This document shows, in pieces, positions 1 to 9,655 of a stretch of 64,000 nt of DNA (positions within the stretch are counted from its first letter, which is position 1; every line of letters begins with the position of its first letter). A model generated the notes under the pieces. It was not told the DNA's origin. It saw nothing but the letters and a program-made list of their open reading frames with translations, and did not search any database. Location: NCBI GenBank assembly GCA_016706685.1, contig JADJJE010000051.1, positions 124,001 through 188,000 of the forward strand. The letters are read 5' to 3'. Source of the DNA: Sandaracinaceae bacterium. Its GTDB lineage: Bacteria; Myxococcota_A; Polyangia; Polyangiales; Houyiibacteriaceae. Made by a program: the position numbers and the translations under genes.

Positions 1-2
1 GC

Positions 3-1136
3 AAGGACATCGCGGGCAAGCCCGTGTACGGCGACCTCAGCAAGATGCCGCACCTCTTGGTGGCCGGCGCCACGGGCGCGGGCAAGAGCGTGGGCCTCAA
101 CGTCATGCTGGTGTCGCTGCTGGCGAAGAAGACGCCCGAAGAGGTCCGGATGCTGATGATCGACCCGAAGGTGGTCGAGCTCGCGGTCTTCGACGGCATC
201 CCGCACATGCTGCTGCCGGTGGTCACCGACATGAGCAAGGCCGCACTGGCGCTGAAGTGGGCCGTGGACGAGATGGAGCGGCGCTACCAGCTCTTCGCGG
301 ACGTCGGCTCCAAGAACATCATCACGTTCAACCGCAAGGTGGAGCGCGTGATCGCGGGCGAGCTGCCGCCGGACAAGTTCCAGCCGCGGCGCGTGGGCAA
401 GGTCACCGCGCAGGGCATCAACGGCGAAGAAGTGCTCATGGACCCGGACGACGACGAGGTGCCGGACGCGCTCGACGCCATGCCCGAGAAGCTGCCGTAC
501 ATCGTGGTGGTGGTGGACGAGTTCGCCGACCTCATGATGGTGGCCGCCAAGGACGTGGAGACGTGCATCGCGCGCCTCGCCCAGAAGGCACGCGCCGCGG
601 GCATCCACGTCATCCTCGCCACGCAGCGCCCCAGCGTCGACGTCATCACGGGCATGATCAAGGCCAACTTCCCGTGCCGCATCGCCTTCAAGGTGTCGAG
701 CCAGCCGGACAGCAAGACCATCCTCAACCGCCAGGGCGCCGAGCACCTGCTGGGCCGCGGCGACATGCTGATGATCCCGCCCGGCTCGAGCGACCTCCAG
801 CGTGTGCACTCGGCCTTCATCGACGAGCACGAGGTGGAGAAGATCTGCGACCACCTGCGCGAGCAGGGCAAGCCCACCTACGACGAGAACATCCTCAAGC
901 CGCGCGACGACGAGGAGGGCATGCCCGCCTCCGAGAGCGACGATCCGCTCTACGACAAGGCCGTCGCCGTGGTCGCCGAAGAGGGCACCTGCTCCATCAG
1001 CCGCCTCCAGCGCAAGCTCAAGGTGGGCTACAACAAGGCCGCCAGCCTCGTGGAGATGATGGAACAACACGGCATCGTCGGGCCCCCGAACGGGAAGGCC
1101 GGCGGACGTCGCGAAGTGCTGATCCAGGCGCACTGA
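3..1136 (+). CDS. ftsK: DNA translocase FtsK/SpoIIIE, C-terminal part (5' end outside window)
   Basis: Double-stranded DNA motor that clears chromosome termini through the septum and activates dimer resolution. The reading frame is open to the window edge and begins inside the RecA-like motor domain, so the membrane N-terminus and linker lie upstream. Visible motifs are Walker A GATGAGKS, Walker B VVVVDEFADLMM, the conserved ATQRPSVDVITGMIKANFP block and the LLGRGDMLM block. The last 60 or so residues (DPLYDKAVAVV onward to EVLIQAH) form the winged-helix gamma domain that reads KOPS/SRS sites. Family assignment is very secure. The gene is followed directly by a tandem repeat array and not by a recognisable terminator. 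Confidence 0.96.
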   Translation, partial: KDIAGKPVYGDLSKMPHLLVAGATGAGKSVGLNVMLVSLLAKKTPEEVRMLMIDPKVVELAVFDGIPHMLLPVVTDMSKAALALKWAVDEMERRYQLFADVGSKNIITFNRKVERVIAGELPPDKFQPRRVGKVTAQGINGEEVLMDPDDDEVPDALDAMPEKLPYIVVVVDEFADLMMVAAKDVETCIARLAQKARAAGIHVILATQRPSVDVITGMIKANFPCRIAFKVSSQPDSKTILNRQGAEHLLGRGDMLMIPPGSSDLQRVHSAFIDEHEVEKICDHLREQGKPTYDENILKPRDDEEGMPASESDDPLYDKAVAVVAEEGTCSISRLQRKLKVGYNKAASLVEMMEQHGIVGPPNGKAGGRREVLIQAH

Positions 1137-1160
1137 GGCCTGGGCGGAGGCCGGAGGTCC

Positions 1161-1310
1161 GAGGCGGAGACCGAGACCGAGGCGGAGACCGAGACCGAGG
1201 CGGAGACCGAGACCGAGACCGAGGCGGAGACCGAGACCGAGGCGGAGACCGAGACCGAGGCGGAGACCGAGACCGAGGCGGAGACCGAGACCGAGGCGGA
1301 GACCGAGGCC
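1161..1310. repeat. 18-bp tandem array (gaggcggagaccgagacc)
   Basis: Seven copies of an 18-bp unit built of three hexamers (gaggcg gagacc gagacc) start at 1161, 1179, 1197, 1221, 1239, 1257 and 1275. One extra gagacc hexamer sits at 1215-1220, and a degenerate partial copy runs to 1310. The extra hexamer implies slippage in 6-bp steps. The array lies 24 bp downstream of the ftsK stop. Its complement (ggtctcggtctc) recurs in the array at about 1593-1771, so the two can pair as a long stem. No protein start or family similarity supports translating it. Confidence 0.9.
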
Positions 1311-1592
1311 GTGGCCGACGTCCGCGCCCCATGCCCGAACACGAGTTCCTCACTGCGGCTCGCCGTGCTCGAAGCGAGAGATTCGCAGCCGGGTGTGACG
1401 ACGCCACCGAGCCTGCCCAATCAAGGGTGTCTGTGGCGCTGCTGCGGCGCGATGGGTCGCTGGCGGCGGTGGGTCGTCCGCAGGAGATGTCGGAACGTGC
1501 CTCAGAGTAGCGGGAGCGTTGCGCGGCGTCGGCACCACCGCGATCACTGCCGCTCCGCCTTCGGCGGGCTCAGGCGCAGTCGCCCGCCACGG
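1311..1592. other. spacer between two opposed hexamer arrays
   Basis: About 280 bp separate the two GC-rich repeat arrays downstream of ftsK and upstream of ychF. Short reading frames pass through it in several phases, but none has a convincing start, ribosome site or recognisable protein. I see no gene here. If the two arrays pair, this would be the loop. Confidence 0.5.
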
Positions 1593-1771
1593 ACTCGGCC
1601 ACGGCCACGGACTCGGCCTCGGCCTCGGCCTCGGCCTCGGTCTCGGTCTCGGTCTCGGACTCGACTCGGTCTCGGACTCGGACTCGGACTCGGACTCGGT
1701 CTCGGACTCGGACTCGGTCTCCGACTCGGCCTCGGCCCCGGCCTCGGCCCCGGCCTCCGGCCTCGGCCTCG
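1593..1771. repeat. degenerate hexamer array (ctcggN)
   Basis: About 180 bp of imperfect hexamers of the form ctcgg followed by a, c or t, drifting into ccccgg units at the ychF-proximal end. It contains ggtctcggtctcgg stretches that are the reverse complement of the array at 1161-1310. It ends about 37 bp before the ychF start and therefore covers the place where the ychF promoter or leader would be expected. Confidence 0.85.
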
Positions 1772-1807
1772 TTGCTCCGGTGCTGCGTGCGCGCTATCCA
1801 CCGCGCC

Positions 1808-2914
1808 GTGGCTCTTTCAGTAGGAATCGTCGGGCTGCCGAACGTCGGCAAGTCCACCCTCTTCAACGCTCTGTCCGAGAAGCAGCAGGCCGAGGCTGCG
1901 AACTATCCGTTCTGCACCATCGACCCGAACGTGGGCGTGGTGGACGTGCCGGACCCGCGGATGGTCACGCTGACGCAGTACTTCAAGCCGCAGAAGATCA
2001 TCCCGGCCACGGTCGAGTTCGTGGACATCGCGGGCCTGGTGAAGGGCGCCAGCAAGGGCGAGGGGCGCGGCAACGCATTCCTCACCAACATCCGGGACTG
2101 CGACGCCATCGCGCACGTGGTGCGCTGCTTCGAGGACCCGAACGTGGTGCACGTGGACGGGCGCGTGAACCCGCTCGCGGACATCGAGACCATCGAGACC
2201 GAGCTCATCCTCAAGGACCTCGAGAGCGTCACCAAGCGCCTGGACAAGGCCCGCAAGGCGTCGCGCGGCGGTGACGCCAACGAGAAGCGCATGGTGACGG
2301 TGTGCGAGGCGCTCGAGGCCGCGCTCGACAAGGGGCAGCCCGCCAACACCGTGCCGTTCGACTCCGTGGACGACGTGCGCGCCTGCAAGGAGCTCGGGCT
2401 GATCACGCGCAAGCCCATGTTCTTCGTGTGCAACGTGAAGGAAGAGCAGCTCAGCAAGATGGACACCGACCCGCTGGTGGCCCAGGTGCGCGCGTTGGGT
2501 GAGAAGCGTGGCGTGCCCGTGGTGGTCATCAGCGCCGCCATCGAGGCCGAGATCATGCAGCTCCCCGAGGAGGACCGCGCGGACTTCCTGGCCAGCCTCG
2601 AGCTGCCCGAGCCGGGCCTGCACACGCTCATCCGCACCGGTTACTCCATGCTGGACATGATCACGTACTTCACCTGCGGCGAGAAGGAAGTGCGCGCCTG
2701 GACCATCAGCCGCGGCACCAAGGCGCCCGGCGCGGCCGGCAAGATCCACACCGACTTCGAGCGCGGCTTCATCCGCGCCGAGGTCATGGCCTACGAGGCC
2801 ATCGAGGAGCACAAGTCCGAGGCGGCCGTGAAGGCAGCTGGCAAGCTGCGCCTCGAGGGCAAGGAGTACGTCGTCGTCGACGGCGACGTGATGCACTTCC
2901 GGTTCAACGTCTGA
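1808..2914 (+). CDS. ychF: redox-regulated ATPase YchF (Obg-family)
   Basis: Ribosome-associated P-loop ATPase of the Obg/YchF subfamily. The GTG at 1808 is chosen because it gives the canonical N-terminus (VALSVGIVGLPNVGKSTLFN). An upstream in-frame start at 1772 would add 12 residues with no family match. The product is 368 aa, against about 363 in E. coli. Walker A is GLPNVGKS near residue 8. The switch region DIAGLVKGASKGEGRGN is intact, and the C-terminal TGS domain ends in a motif like those of the family (EGKEYVVVDGDVMHFRFNV). The gene converges on the acyl-CoA dehydrogenase gene with only 5 bp between stops. Its leader is the hexamer array. Confidence 0.95.
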   Translation: MALSVGIVGLPNVGKSTLFNALSEKQQAEAANYPFCTIDPNVGVVDVPDPRMVTLTQYFKPQKIIPATVEFVDIAGLVKGASKGEGRGNAFLTNIRDCDAIAHVVRCFEDPNVVHVDGRVNPLADIETIETELILKDLESVTKRLDKARKASRGGDANEKRMVTVCEALEAALDKGQPANTVPFDSVDDVRACKELGLITRKPMFFVCNVKEEQLSKMDTDPLVAQVRALGEKRGVPVVVISAAIEAEIMQLPEEDRADFLASLELPEPGLHTLIRTGYSMLDMITYFTCGEKEVRAWTISRGTKAPGAAGKIHTDFERGFIRAEVMAYEAIEEHKSEAAVKAAGKLRLEGKEYVVVDGDVMHFRFNV

Positions 2915-2919
2915 GCGCC

Positions 2920-4086
2920 TCAGCCGCGGCGAGCCACCTCGCCGAGCACGGCGCGCGCGATCATCATGCGCTGGATCTCGCTGGTGCCCTCCACGATGCG
3001 CAGCACGCGCAGCGAGCGGTAGAAGCCCTCGGTGCGGGTCTCCTTCATCCAGCCCATGCCGCCGTGGATCTGCAGCACGCGGTCGCACACCTGGTTGACC
3101 ATCTCCGTGGCGAACAGCTTGCACATGCTCATCTCCTTGGCGGCGTCCTTGCCTTGGTCGATGAGCCACGCGCAGTGGTAGATCATGTTGCGCGCCGCGT
3201 AGATCTCGGTGGCTGAGTCCGCCAACATCCACTGGATGCCCTGATACGAGGCGATGGGCTTGCCGAACGACTGGCGCTGCCCCGCGTAGTCGGCGCCCAT
3301 GTTCAGGAGGAACTGCGCCACGCCCACGGCCCCCGCCGCGATGTGCAGGCGCCCCGCGCCCAGGAAGCGCATGGCCTCCGCGAAGCCGTAGCCCTCGCGG
3401 CCCACCACGTTCTCCGGACTCACCTCCACGTCTTCCAGCACCACCTCGGCCTGGCCCTCGAAGCCGGCCATGCCCTCGTGGATGCGCCCCACCTTCCACT
3501 GATCACGCTCGATGATGAACGCGCTGATGCCGCCTCGCGCGCGCTTGTCGGCGTCGTTGAGCGCGAACACCACGCCCCAGTCGGCCTTGTGCCCGTTGGA
3601 GATGAAGTGCTTAACCCCGTTCAGCACCCACTTGTCACCGCGCTTCTCGGCTTTGGTGGAGATGTTCTGCGCGTCCGAGCCCGCGCCCGGCTCGCTGAGC
3701 ATGAAGCAGCAGGTGGTCTCCGCCGCGATCAGGGGCTTCAAGTACTTCTCACGCTGTGCCGCGTTGAACACCAGGTGCATGGGCGACGGCCCCTCGGGCC
3801 CCGCCAGCGCCAGCGCCGCCAGCACCGATCCGGTCGCGCCGCAGGCCTCGCGCAAGATGATGCCGTCCACCTCGCTCATGCCGCCACCGCCCACCTCTTC
3901 GGGCATGTGGTGCGCCCAGAAACCCAGCTCCGCCGACTCGCGCCGCACGCGCTTCACGATGTCTTCCGGGATCGGCTGGTCCAGCGTGATGCGGTGCTTC
4001 TCCTCGAGAGGCTTGAGCTCGCGCTCCACCCACTGCACGAAGGAGTCTCGAAAAAGGCGCGTCTCTTCACTGAGGTTGAAGTCCAT
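2920..4086 (-). CDS. acyl-CoA dehydrogenase
   Basis: FAD-dependent enzyme that introduces the alpha,beta double bond in acyl-CoA, as in beta-oxidation or branched-chain degradation. The 388-aa length is normal. The FAD/substrate signature CFMLSEPGAGSDAQNI lies near residue 130, and the C-terminal signature RIVEGTSEIQRMMIAR carries the catalytic Glu at residue 366, in the position of Glu376 of the medium-chain enzyme. All family landmarks are present, so it should be active. The chain-length class cannot be read from sequence alone. It is monocistronic and convergent with ychF. Its promoter side faces the repeat-rich gap at 4087-4866. Confidence 0.94.
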   Translation of the reverse strand: MDFNLSEETRLFRDSFVQWVERELKPLEEKHRITLDQPIPEDIVKRVRRESAELGFWAHHMPEEVGGGGMSEVDGIILREACGATGSVLAALALAGPEGPSPMHLVFNAAQREKYLKPLIAAETTCCFMLSEPGAGSDAQNISTKAEKRGDKWVLNGVKHFISNGHKADWGVVFALNDADKRARGGISAFIIERDQWKVGRIHEGMAGFEGQAEVVLEDVEVSPENVVGREGYGFAEAMRFLGAGRLHIAAGAVGVAQFLLNMGADYAGQRQSFGKPIASYQGIQWMLADSATEIYAARNMIYHCAWLIDQGKDAAKEMSMCKLFATEMVNQVCDRVLQIHGGMGWMKETRTEGFYRSLRVLRIVEGTSEIQRMMIARAVLGEVARRG

Positions 4087-4149
4087 CCCGGCAGGTCTAC
4101 GTCGCGCCCGAGAATTCCGCCACTACGGACGCCACAACGCCTCGTTGTC

Positions 4150-4230
4150 GCCGTCGTTGTCGTGGTCGTGGTCGTATCCGTACTCGTGCTCGTAGACGTG
4201 CTCGTGCTCGTGCTCGTGCTCGTTGTCGGC
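4150..4230. repeat. hexamer array (gtcgtg / ctcgtg)
   Basis: A run of tcgtNN hexamers: gtcgtg units on the left and four to five ctcgtg units on the right. It ends in cgttgtcggc (4221-4230), three bases before the 531-bp inverted-repeat element. The same decamer cgttgtcggc recurs at 4770-4779, just beyond the other end. It resembles the arrays at 1161-1310 and about 1593-1771 in unit length and CG spacing. Confidence 0.75.
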
Positions 4231-4233
4231 TAT

Positions 4234-4764
4234 CGACTCATCACAAGTTCGTCGGGGCAGTCCGAGGCCGAGTGGATTCTGCAGGTTCCGTTCTGGGCCT
4301 TATTTCAAGGCACTTTTGGCGCCCCGGCTTGAAAAGCCGGGGCAGCGGGTCCTGGGCCTCGCTCCGGGGACAAGTCCTCCCTCCGAGGGAGGACTCAGCT
4401 TGGGTGGACTAGAGGAGCTTGAGGTGGCTGGCTGTGGAGGGTTTGGGGCCCGTCGAGGCCTCGAAGGCCTCATGGTTGGTCGTGACTTGCCAAACCCACC
4501 CGCCTTGGAACGACTAATCGATGAGTAAGCAGCTCGGATCTCGCCCAGCGGATGATCTCGAGGCTCAACACTTTACCCGCTTCCGAGGCTGAGTCCTCCC
4601 TTGGAGGGAGGACTTGTCCCCGAAGCCAGGCGAAGGTCCCGCTGCCCCGGCTTTCAAGCCGGGGCGCCCAAGTGCCTTGATACAAGCCGCTTCCGGCCCA
4701 GCGAGAGTCGGCCAGGGTCCTTGGGCCGGCTCCGGTGACCATGGGCCGAACTTGTGATGAGTCG
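4234..4764. mobile_element. 531-bp inverted-repeat element, MITE-like
   Basis: The ends are perfect 18-bp inverted repeats: cgactcatcacaagttcg at 4234-4251 and its complement at 4747-4764. The whole outer parts are imperfect inverted copies (4234-4399 against 4588-4764). Each arm carries two further palindromes, gccccggctt..aagccggggc (4321-4343 and 4644-4665) and agtcctccc..gggaggact (4373-4395 and 4592-4614). The roughly 190-bp centre has no recognisable gene, although gaggcctcgaaggcctc in it is also palindromic. The element is flanked by a direct decamer (4221-4230, 4770-4779) set 3 and 5 bp from the ends, which may be chance because both flanks are repetitive. The architecture fits a non-autonomous transposable element or a large structured RNA or DNA. 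No transposase was seen in the window. Confidence 0.7.
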
Positions 4765-4866
4765 TTAGTCGTTGTCGGCGACGGCGACGGCGACGCCCCC
4801 CGTTCCCGCCTCCCCACCCCTGTCGAAAATTGGACACCGCGCCCCCGCCTCTGACATAGCCCGCTC

Positions 4867-5394
4867 ATGCGCGCGCGCTCCACGACCGGACTGCTCATGA
4901 GGCTCCTCACCCTCGTGGTGTGGCTGCTCTTGCTCGCACCGTTCGCGCTGTCGGGCTGCACCAGCGAACCTCCCGACCCGCGCTTCGCCGAGCCCGAGGC
5001 CACGGTCCGCACGCTCTTCACCGTCTACGACATCGCCGACGTGGGTGAGGCCGAGGTGCAAGGCCTGCTGCGCGACCGCGTCCAGTTCCAGGTGCGCGAC
5101 CGCGCGGCCTACGAGGCCTGCTTCGCCGACTGGCGCGACCCACACGACGAGGGCCTGGCCGGCTTCGTGTTCGGACGACTGGCCGCCCTCAAGGACCACC
5201 TGCGCTACGAGCGCTCGGCCGACGGCGACACCATGCGCGTCATCCCCATGCGCGACGGCGACGCGGGCCACCCCATCGTGCTGCGCCGCACCGACGCCGG
5301 CTGGAAGATCGCCCTGCGCGAGAGCGTCCCGGACGAGCTCCGCCAGCGCCTGTATCGCGTGTACGAAGAGGCCCGTCAGCGCGAGCGCGGCTGA
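4867..5394 (+). CDS. small lipoprotein, function unknown
   Basis: A 175-aa protein with a hydrophobic signal segment (LLTLVVWLLLLAPFAL) and lipobox LSGC with Cys31, so a predicted lipoprotein. An alternative ATG at 4897 would give a shorter and equally good signal peptide. The mature part is charged and compact. Its RTDAGWKIALRESVPDELR end resembles small NTF2/DUF-type lipoproteins, but I cannot name a family. The gene follows the hexamer and inverted-repeat region and converges with spoVR, whose stop is adjacent (5394/5395). Confidence 0.75.
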   Translation: MRARSTTGLLMRLLTLVVWLLLLAPFALSGCTSEPPDPRFAEPEATVRTLFTVYDIADVGEAEVQGLLRDRVQFQVRDRAAYEACFADWRDPHDEGLAGFVFGRLAALKDHLRYERSADGDTMRVIPMRDGDAGHPIVLRRTDAGWKIALRESVPDELRQRLYRVYEEARQRERG

Positions 5395-6954
<1,560 letters not shown>

Positions 6955-6958
6955 CGCC

Positions 6959-8068
6959 TCACTTGCCCTTCCCGAGGAAGTCGCGGATGGACTCCACGAT
7001 GCGGTCGCGGTTGGCGATCTCGCTGACGATCACACCGTCGTTCCCGCCGAAGTGCTGCCGCAGGTCCTTGATGAACTGGCCCGAGCCGTAGGGGCTGTCC
7101 ACCTGCCCGTAGCAGAACACGTTGCTGGCTGGGATGATGCGGTTCTTGAGGATCTCCACGCAGCCCAGCGTGTCCTCGGCGCTCCAGTTGTCGCCGTCCG
7201 AGAAGTGGAACGGATAGATGTTCCACTCGCTGGTGGGGTAGTCGTTCTCGATGATGCTGGCGCACAGCTTGTACGCGCTCGAGATCATGGTGCCGCCCGA
7301 CTCCCGCGTGCGGAAGAACGTGTCGCGGTCCACCTCGCGCGCCGCGGCGTCGTGGATGATGAAGCGCGTCTCGATGCCCTTGTACTGACGGCGCAGCCAC
7401 GTGTCGATCCAGAAGGACTCGATGCGCACGATCTCCTTCTGCTCGTCGCCCATGGAGCCCGACACGTCCATCATGTAGATGAGCACCGCGTTGGTGACCG
7501 GCTGGTTGTCGGTCTTCCAGGAGCGGTAGCGCATGTCGTCGCGCGTGGGGATGATGACCGGCCGCGCGGGGTCGTAGCTGCCGAGGGCGATCTGCCGGCT
7601 GAGGGCGCTGCGGAACGTGCGCTTGAAGTGCCGCAGCGAGTTGGGCCCCACGCGGCGGATGCCCACGTAGCGCTCCTTCTGGTCCACGATGGCGCTCTTG
7701 CCCTTGGGCTCGATGCGCGGGAGCGCGAGCTCTTCGCCCAGCAAGTCGGCCAGCTCTTCGAGCGTGAGCTCCACCTCGATGGCGTGCTGCCCCGGGTCGC
7801 TGCCAGCCTTGCCCTTCCCGTCGCCTTCGCCGGGCTCGCCGCCGATGGGGTCGCCCGCGTCGCCTTCGCCCTGCCCGACACCGCCTTGCTGCTTCCCACC
7901 GAAGCGAAAGCGCGGGATGTCGATGTGCGGGACGGGGATGGACACGACGTCCTTCCCCTGCTTGCCCAGCATCTCGCCCTTCGAGATGTACTGGCGCAGG
8001 TTCTCGCGAATCTTCCCGCGGACGATCTTCCGAAACCGAGTGTGGTCCTGATCGATCTTGAGGGACAC
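6959..8068 (-). CDS. yeaH: YeaH/YhbH family protein (DUF444) with VWA-type fold
   Basis: Partner of SpoVR and PrkA in many bacteria. The GTG at 8068 is preferred because it gives the family N-terminus (SLKIDQDHTRFRKIVRGKIR). A longer reading from 8143 adds 25 unrelated residues. The product is 369 aa. A Gly- and Lys-rich acidic linker (GGVGQGEGDAGDPIGGEPGE) separates the N-terminal part from a VWA-like domain. That domain carries the metal-site motif DVSGS in YMMDVSGSMGDEQ. The C-terminal SEIANRDRIVESIRDFLG is typical. It heads the minus-strand pair with spoVR. The third member of the usual trio, prkA, is 26 kb away in this window. Confidence 0.93.
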   Translation of the reverse strand: MSLKIDQDHTRFRKIVRGKIRENLRQYISKGEMLGKQGKDVVSIPVPHIDIPRFRFGGKQQGGVGQGEGDAGDPIGGEPGEGDGKGKAGSDPGQHAIEVELTLEELADLLGEELALPRIEPKGKSAIVDQKERYVGIRRVGPNSLRHFKRTFRSALSRQIALGSYDPARPVIIPTRDDMRYRSWKTDNQPVTNAVLIYMMDVSGSMGDEQKEIVRIESFWIDTWLRRQYKGIETRFIIHDAAAREVDRDTFFRTRESGGTMISSAYKLCASIIENDYPTSEWNIYPFHFSDGDNWSAEDTLGCVEILKNRIIPASNVFCYGQVDSPYGSGQFIKDLRQHFGGNDGVIVSEIANRDRIVESIRDFLGKGK

Positions 8069-8191
8069 GCCTGAGCCTACCAGCACAGGTGGGGCTGGTG
8101 CACGCGGGATGCATTGGCGCTGGCCAGAGAATGCCGCGTCCAACGGTGGACGAGAGCCCAGTTCTGGCCCAATAACTGCTCGGTCACGCCC

Positions 8192-9277
8192 ATGACTCGC
8201 TTGTTGCTGCTCCGCTTGGTCCCCTGCCTTGCCCTAACGTTGATGGTGGGCGGCCCCGCGCGTGCCCAAGACGCCGCGCGAAGCGACCCGGCGGAACATG
8301 CCCCGCCCCAAGTGGGCGAGCGGGAGCTCAGCCCGGAGCAGGTGGCCGAGGCCGAGGTCACCCCCCGCGTGGACCTGCCCGTTCCTGCCGACGAGAGCCG
8401 CCGCGCCCAGCGCCGCCGCCTGGATGCCGAGCGCTACGACGTGACCCCGCGGCAACTGCGTCGCGGGCGTGCGCTGGCCGCCACCTCGGTGGCCCTGCTG
8501 TACGGCGGGCTCTGGACGTACAACTACTTCGCCTGGTGGCATGGCACCCCCACCACGCCGTTCCAGACCGAGTGGGATGGCTTCTTCGGGGTGGACACCT
8601 ACGGTGGAGGGGCCGACAAACTGGGTCACCTCTACATGAACCTGATGCTCTCGCGGGCCACCACGGGGATGCTGCGCTACGGTCGCTTCGACCCCATCCC
8701 CGCCAGCATCGCGGGCGCCACGCTGTCGTGGCTGTCGTACCTGCTGGTGGAGCTGCGCGACGGCTCGCACGAGTTCGAGTTCAGCTGGGGAGACATTCTG
8801 GCCAACAGCATCGGCACCGCGCTCGGGCTGGTGCTGACCCACGCGCCCGAGGTCGACCGCTTCTTCAGCTTCCGCATGATGTACTGGCCGTCGGACGAGT
8901 TCCTGGACAGCCCCTCGCTGAACTTCAACGAGGACTACAGCGGCCAGACGTTCCTGCTGGCCTTCCACATGGCGGGCTTCGGCGACCAGGTGGGGTTCTT
9001 CCGGTACATGGACTTCGTGGTGGGCTTCAACGCCGACCACTACCTGCCCGACCCGCGGCGGGACGACCGGCCGGAGCGGCAGCACCTCTACTTCGGGTTC
9101 GCGCTGAACCTCCAAGAGGTCCTGAACCGGGGCCTGTTCGACCGCCCGCGCGAGCGGGACAACCGCGCCCAAGAGGCCGCGCGCGGGTTCTTCGCGGACT
9201 GGGCGGCGGAGCACATTCAGGTGCCCTACACGGCCGTGCCGCTGATCGAGATGCAGCGCACCAACCCTGACGACTGA
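8192..9277 (+). CDS. DUF2279-like envelope protein
   Basis: The ATG at 8192 gives a clear signal peptide (LLLLRLVPCLALTLMVGGPARA, cleavage before QDAAR). An earlier in-frame start at 8114 would bury it. The 361-aa protein has the DUF2279 landmarks: GGGADKLGHLYMN followed some 50 residues later by ELRDGSHEFEFSWGDILANSIG, that is the DKxGH and E-DG-S-SWGD-AN pattern. An acidic proline-rich linker follows the signal peptide, and a YSGQTFLLAFHMAGF segment suggests membrane or barrel association. Function is unknown. It is divergent from yeaH with about 120 bp between starts. Confidence 0.75.
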   Translation: MTRLLLLRLVPCLALTLMVGGPARAQDAARSDPAEHAPPQVGERELSPEQVAEAEVTPRVDLPVPADESRRAQRRRLDAERYDVTPRQLRRGRALAATSVALLYGGLWTYNYFAWWHGTPTTPFQTEWDGFFGVDTYGGGADKLGHLYMNLMLSRATTGMLRYGRFDPIPASIAGATLSWLSYLLVELRDGSHEFEFSWGDILANSIGTALGLVLTHAPEVDRFFSFRMMYWPSDEFLDSPSLNFNEDYSGQTFLLAFHMAGFGDQVGFFRYMDFVVGFNADHYLPDPRRDDRPERQHLYFGFALNLQEVLNRGLFDRPRERDNRAQEAARGFFADWAAEHIQVPYTAVPLIEMQRTNPDD

Positions 9278-9655
9278 ACGTCTGACCGGTATCCAGCGCG
9301 CCCACCCCTGACACGGATGTCACGGCTGCGGGTCGGCGGGGACGCGCGTGTCATGCCGCAGGTCGCCGTCGAGCCCGGCCATACGTCTGGCAAGCCTGCA
9401 ATTCAACGAACAAATTGGGGGGAACTAGGAGAAGACACCCAGGTGCGTGGTGTTCACGGAGACCGTGCGGCGGCTTTGGCGCGCAACATGCAGGCGCCCC
9501 CGTGTCATCCGAGTGAATTCATTGAAGTCGCTGTCACGCATTTGACAGCCACCTTCACGCCCCTACACTCCGCACGCCTGACCCACCGAGGGGTGAGCGC
9601 GGCCCACGGGGGACGACGCGCCGGGCTTCAGGCCGGCCCTTCCGACTTATCGACT
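9278..9655. other. upstream region of the capsule operon
   Basis: A gene-free stretch of 378 bp between the DUF2279-like gene and kdsD. The left part has no feature I can name. The right part is slightly more AT-rich and contains a sigma70-like promoter (see 9542-9569), followed by an untranslated leader of about 80 bp. A JUMPStart/ops element, often found before capsule operons in enteric bacteria, was looked for and not found. Confidence 0.6.
9542..9569 (+). promoter_or_regulatory. sigma70-like promoter of the capsule operon
   Basis: A perfect -35 hexamer TTGACA (9542-9547), a 16-bp spacer, and a -10-like TACACT (9564-9569, four of six consensus bases). It stands in the only AT-richer patch before kdsD and points into the operon, 86 bp before its start codon. 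No operator palindrome is obvious next to it. The assignment is by motif only. Confidence 0.55.

Noticed and set aside
1018..1420. Minus-strand frames through the 18-bp array, giving Ser/Pro/Arg or Val/Ser/Ala repeats
   Set aside because: They arise because a repeat whose length is a multiple of three stays open in several frames. No start, ribosome site or family similarity.
1817..3499. 560-codon minus-strand frame opposite ychF and the dehydrogenase gene
   Set aside because: A shadow of two well-identified genes in GC-rich DNA. Its protein is low complexity (Arg, Gly, Ala, His) and matches nothing.
1161..4230. Possible CRISPR arrays
   Set aside because: The repeats are contiguous hexamers without unique spacers, and no cas genes are present.
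4223..5021. Short frames inside the 531-bp inverted-repeat element
   Set aside because: They run through palindromes, have no family features, and are not conserved between the two arms.
9278..9655. JUMPStart/ops element before the capsule operon
   Set aside because: I looked for the GGCGGTAG core and the longer JUMPStart pattern and did not find them.
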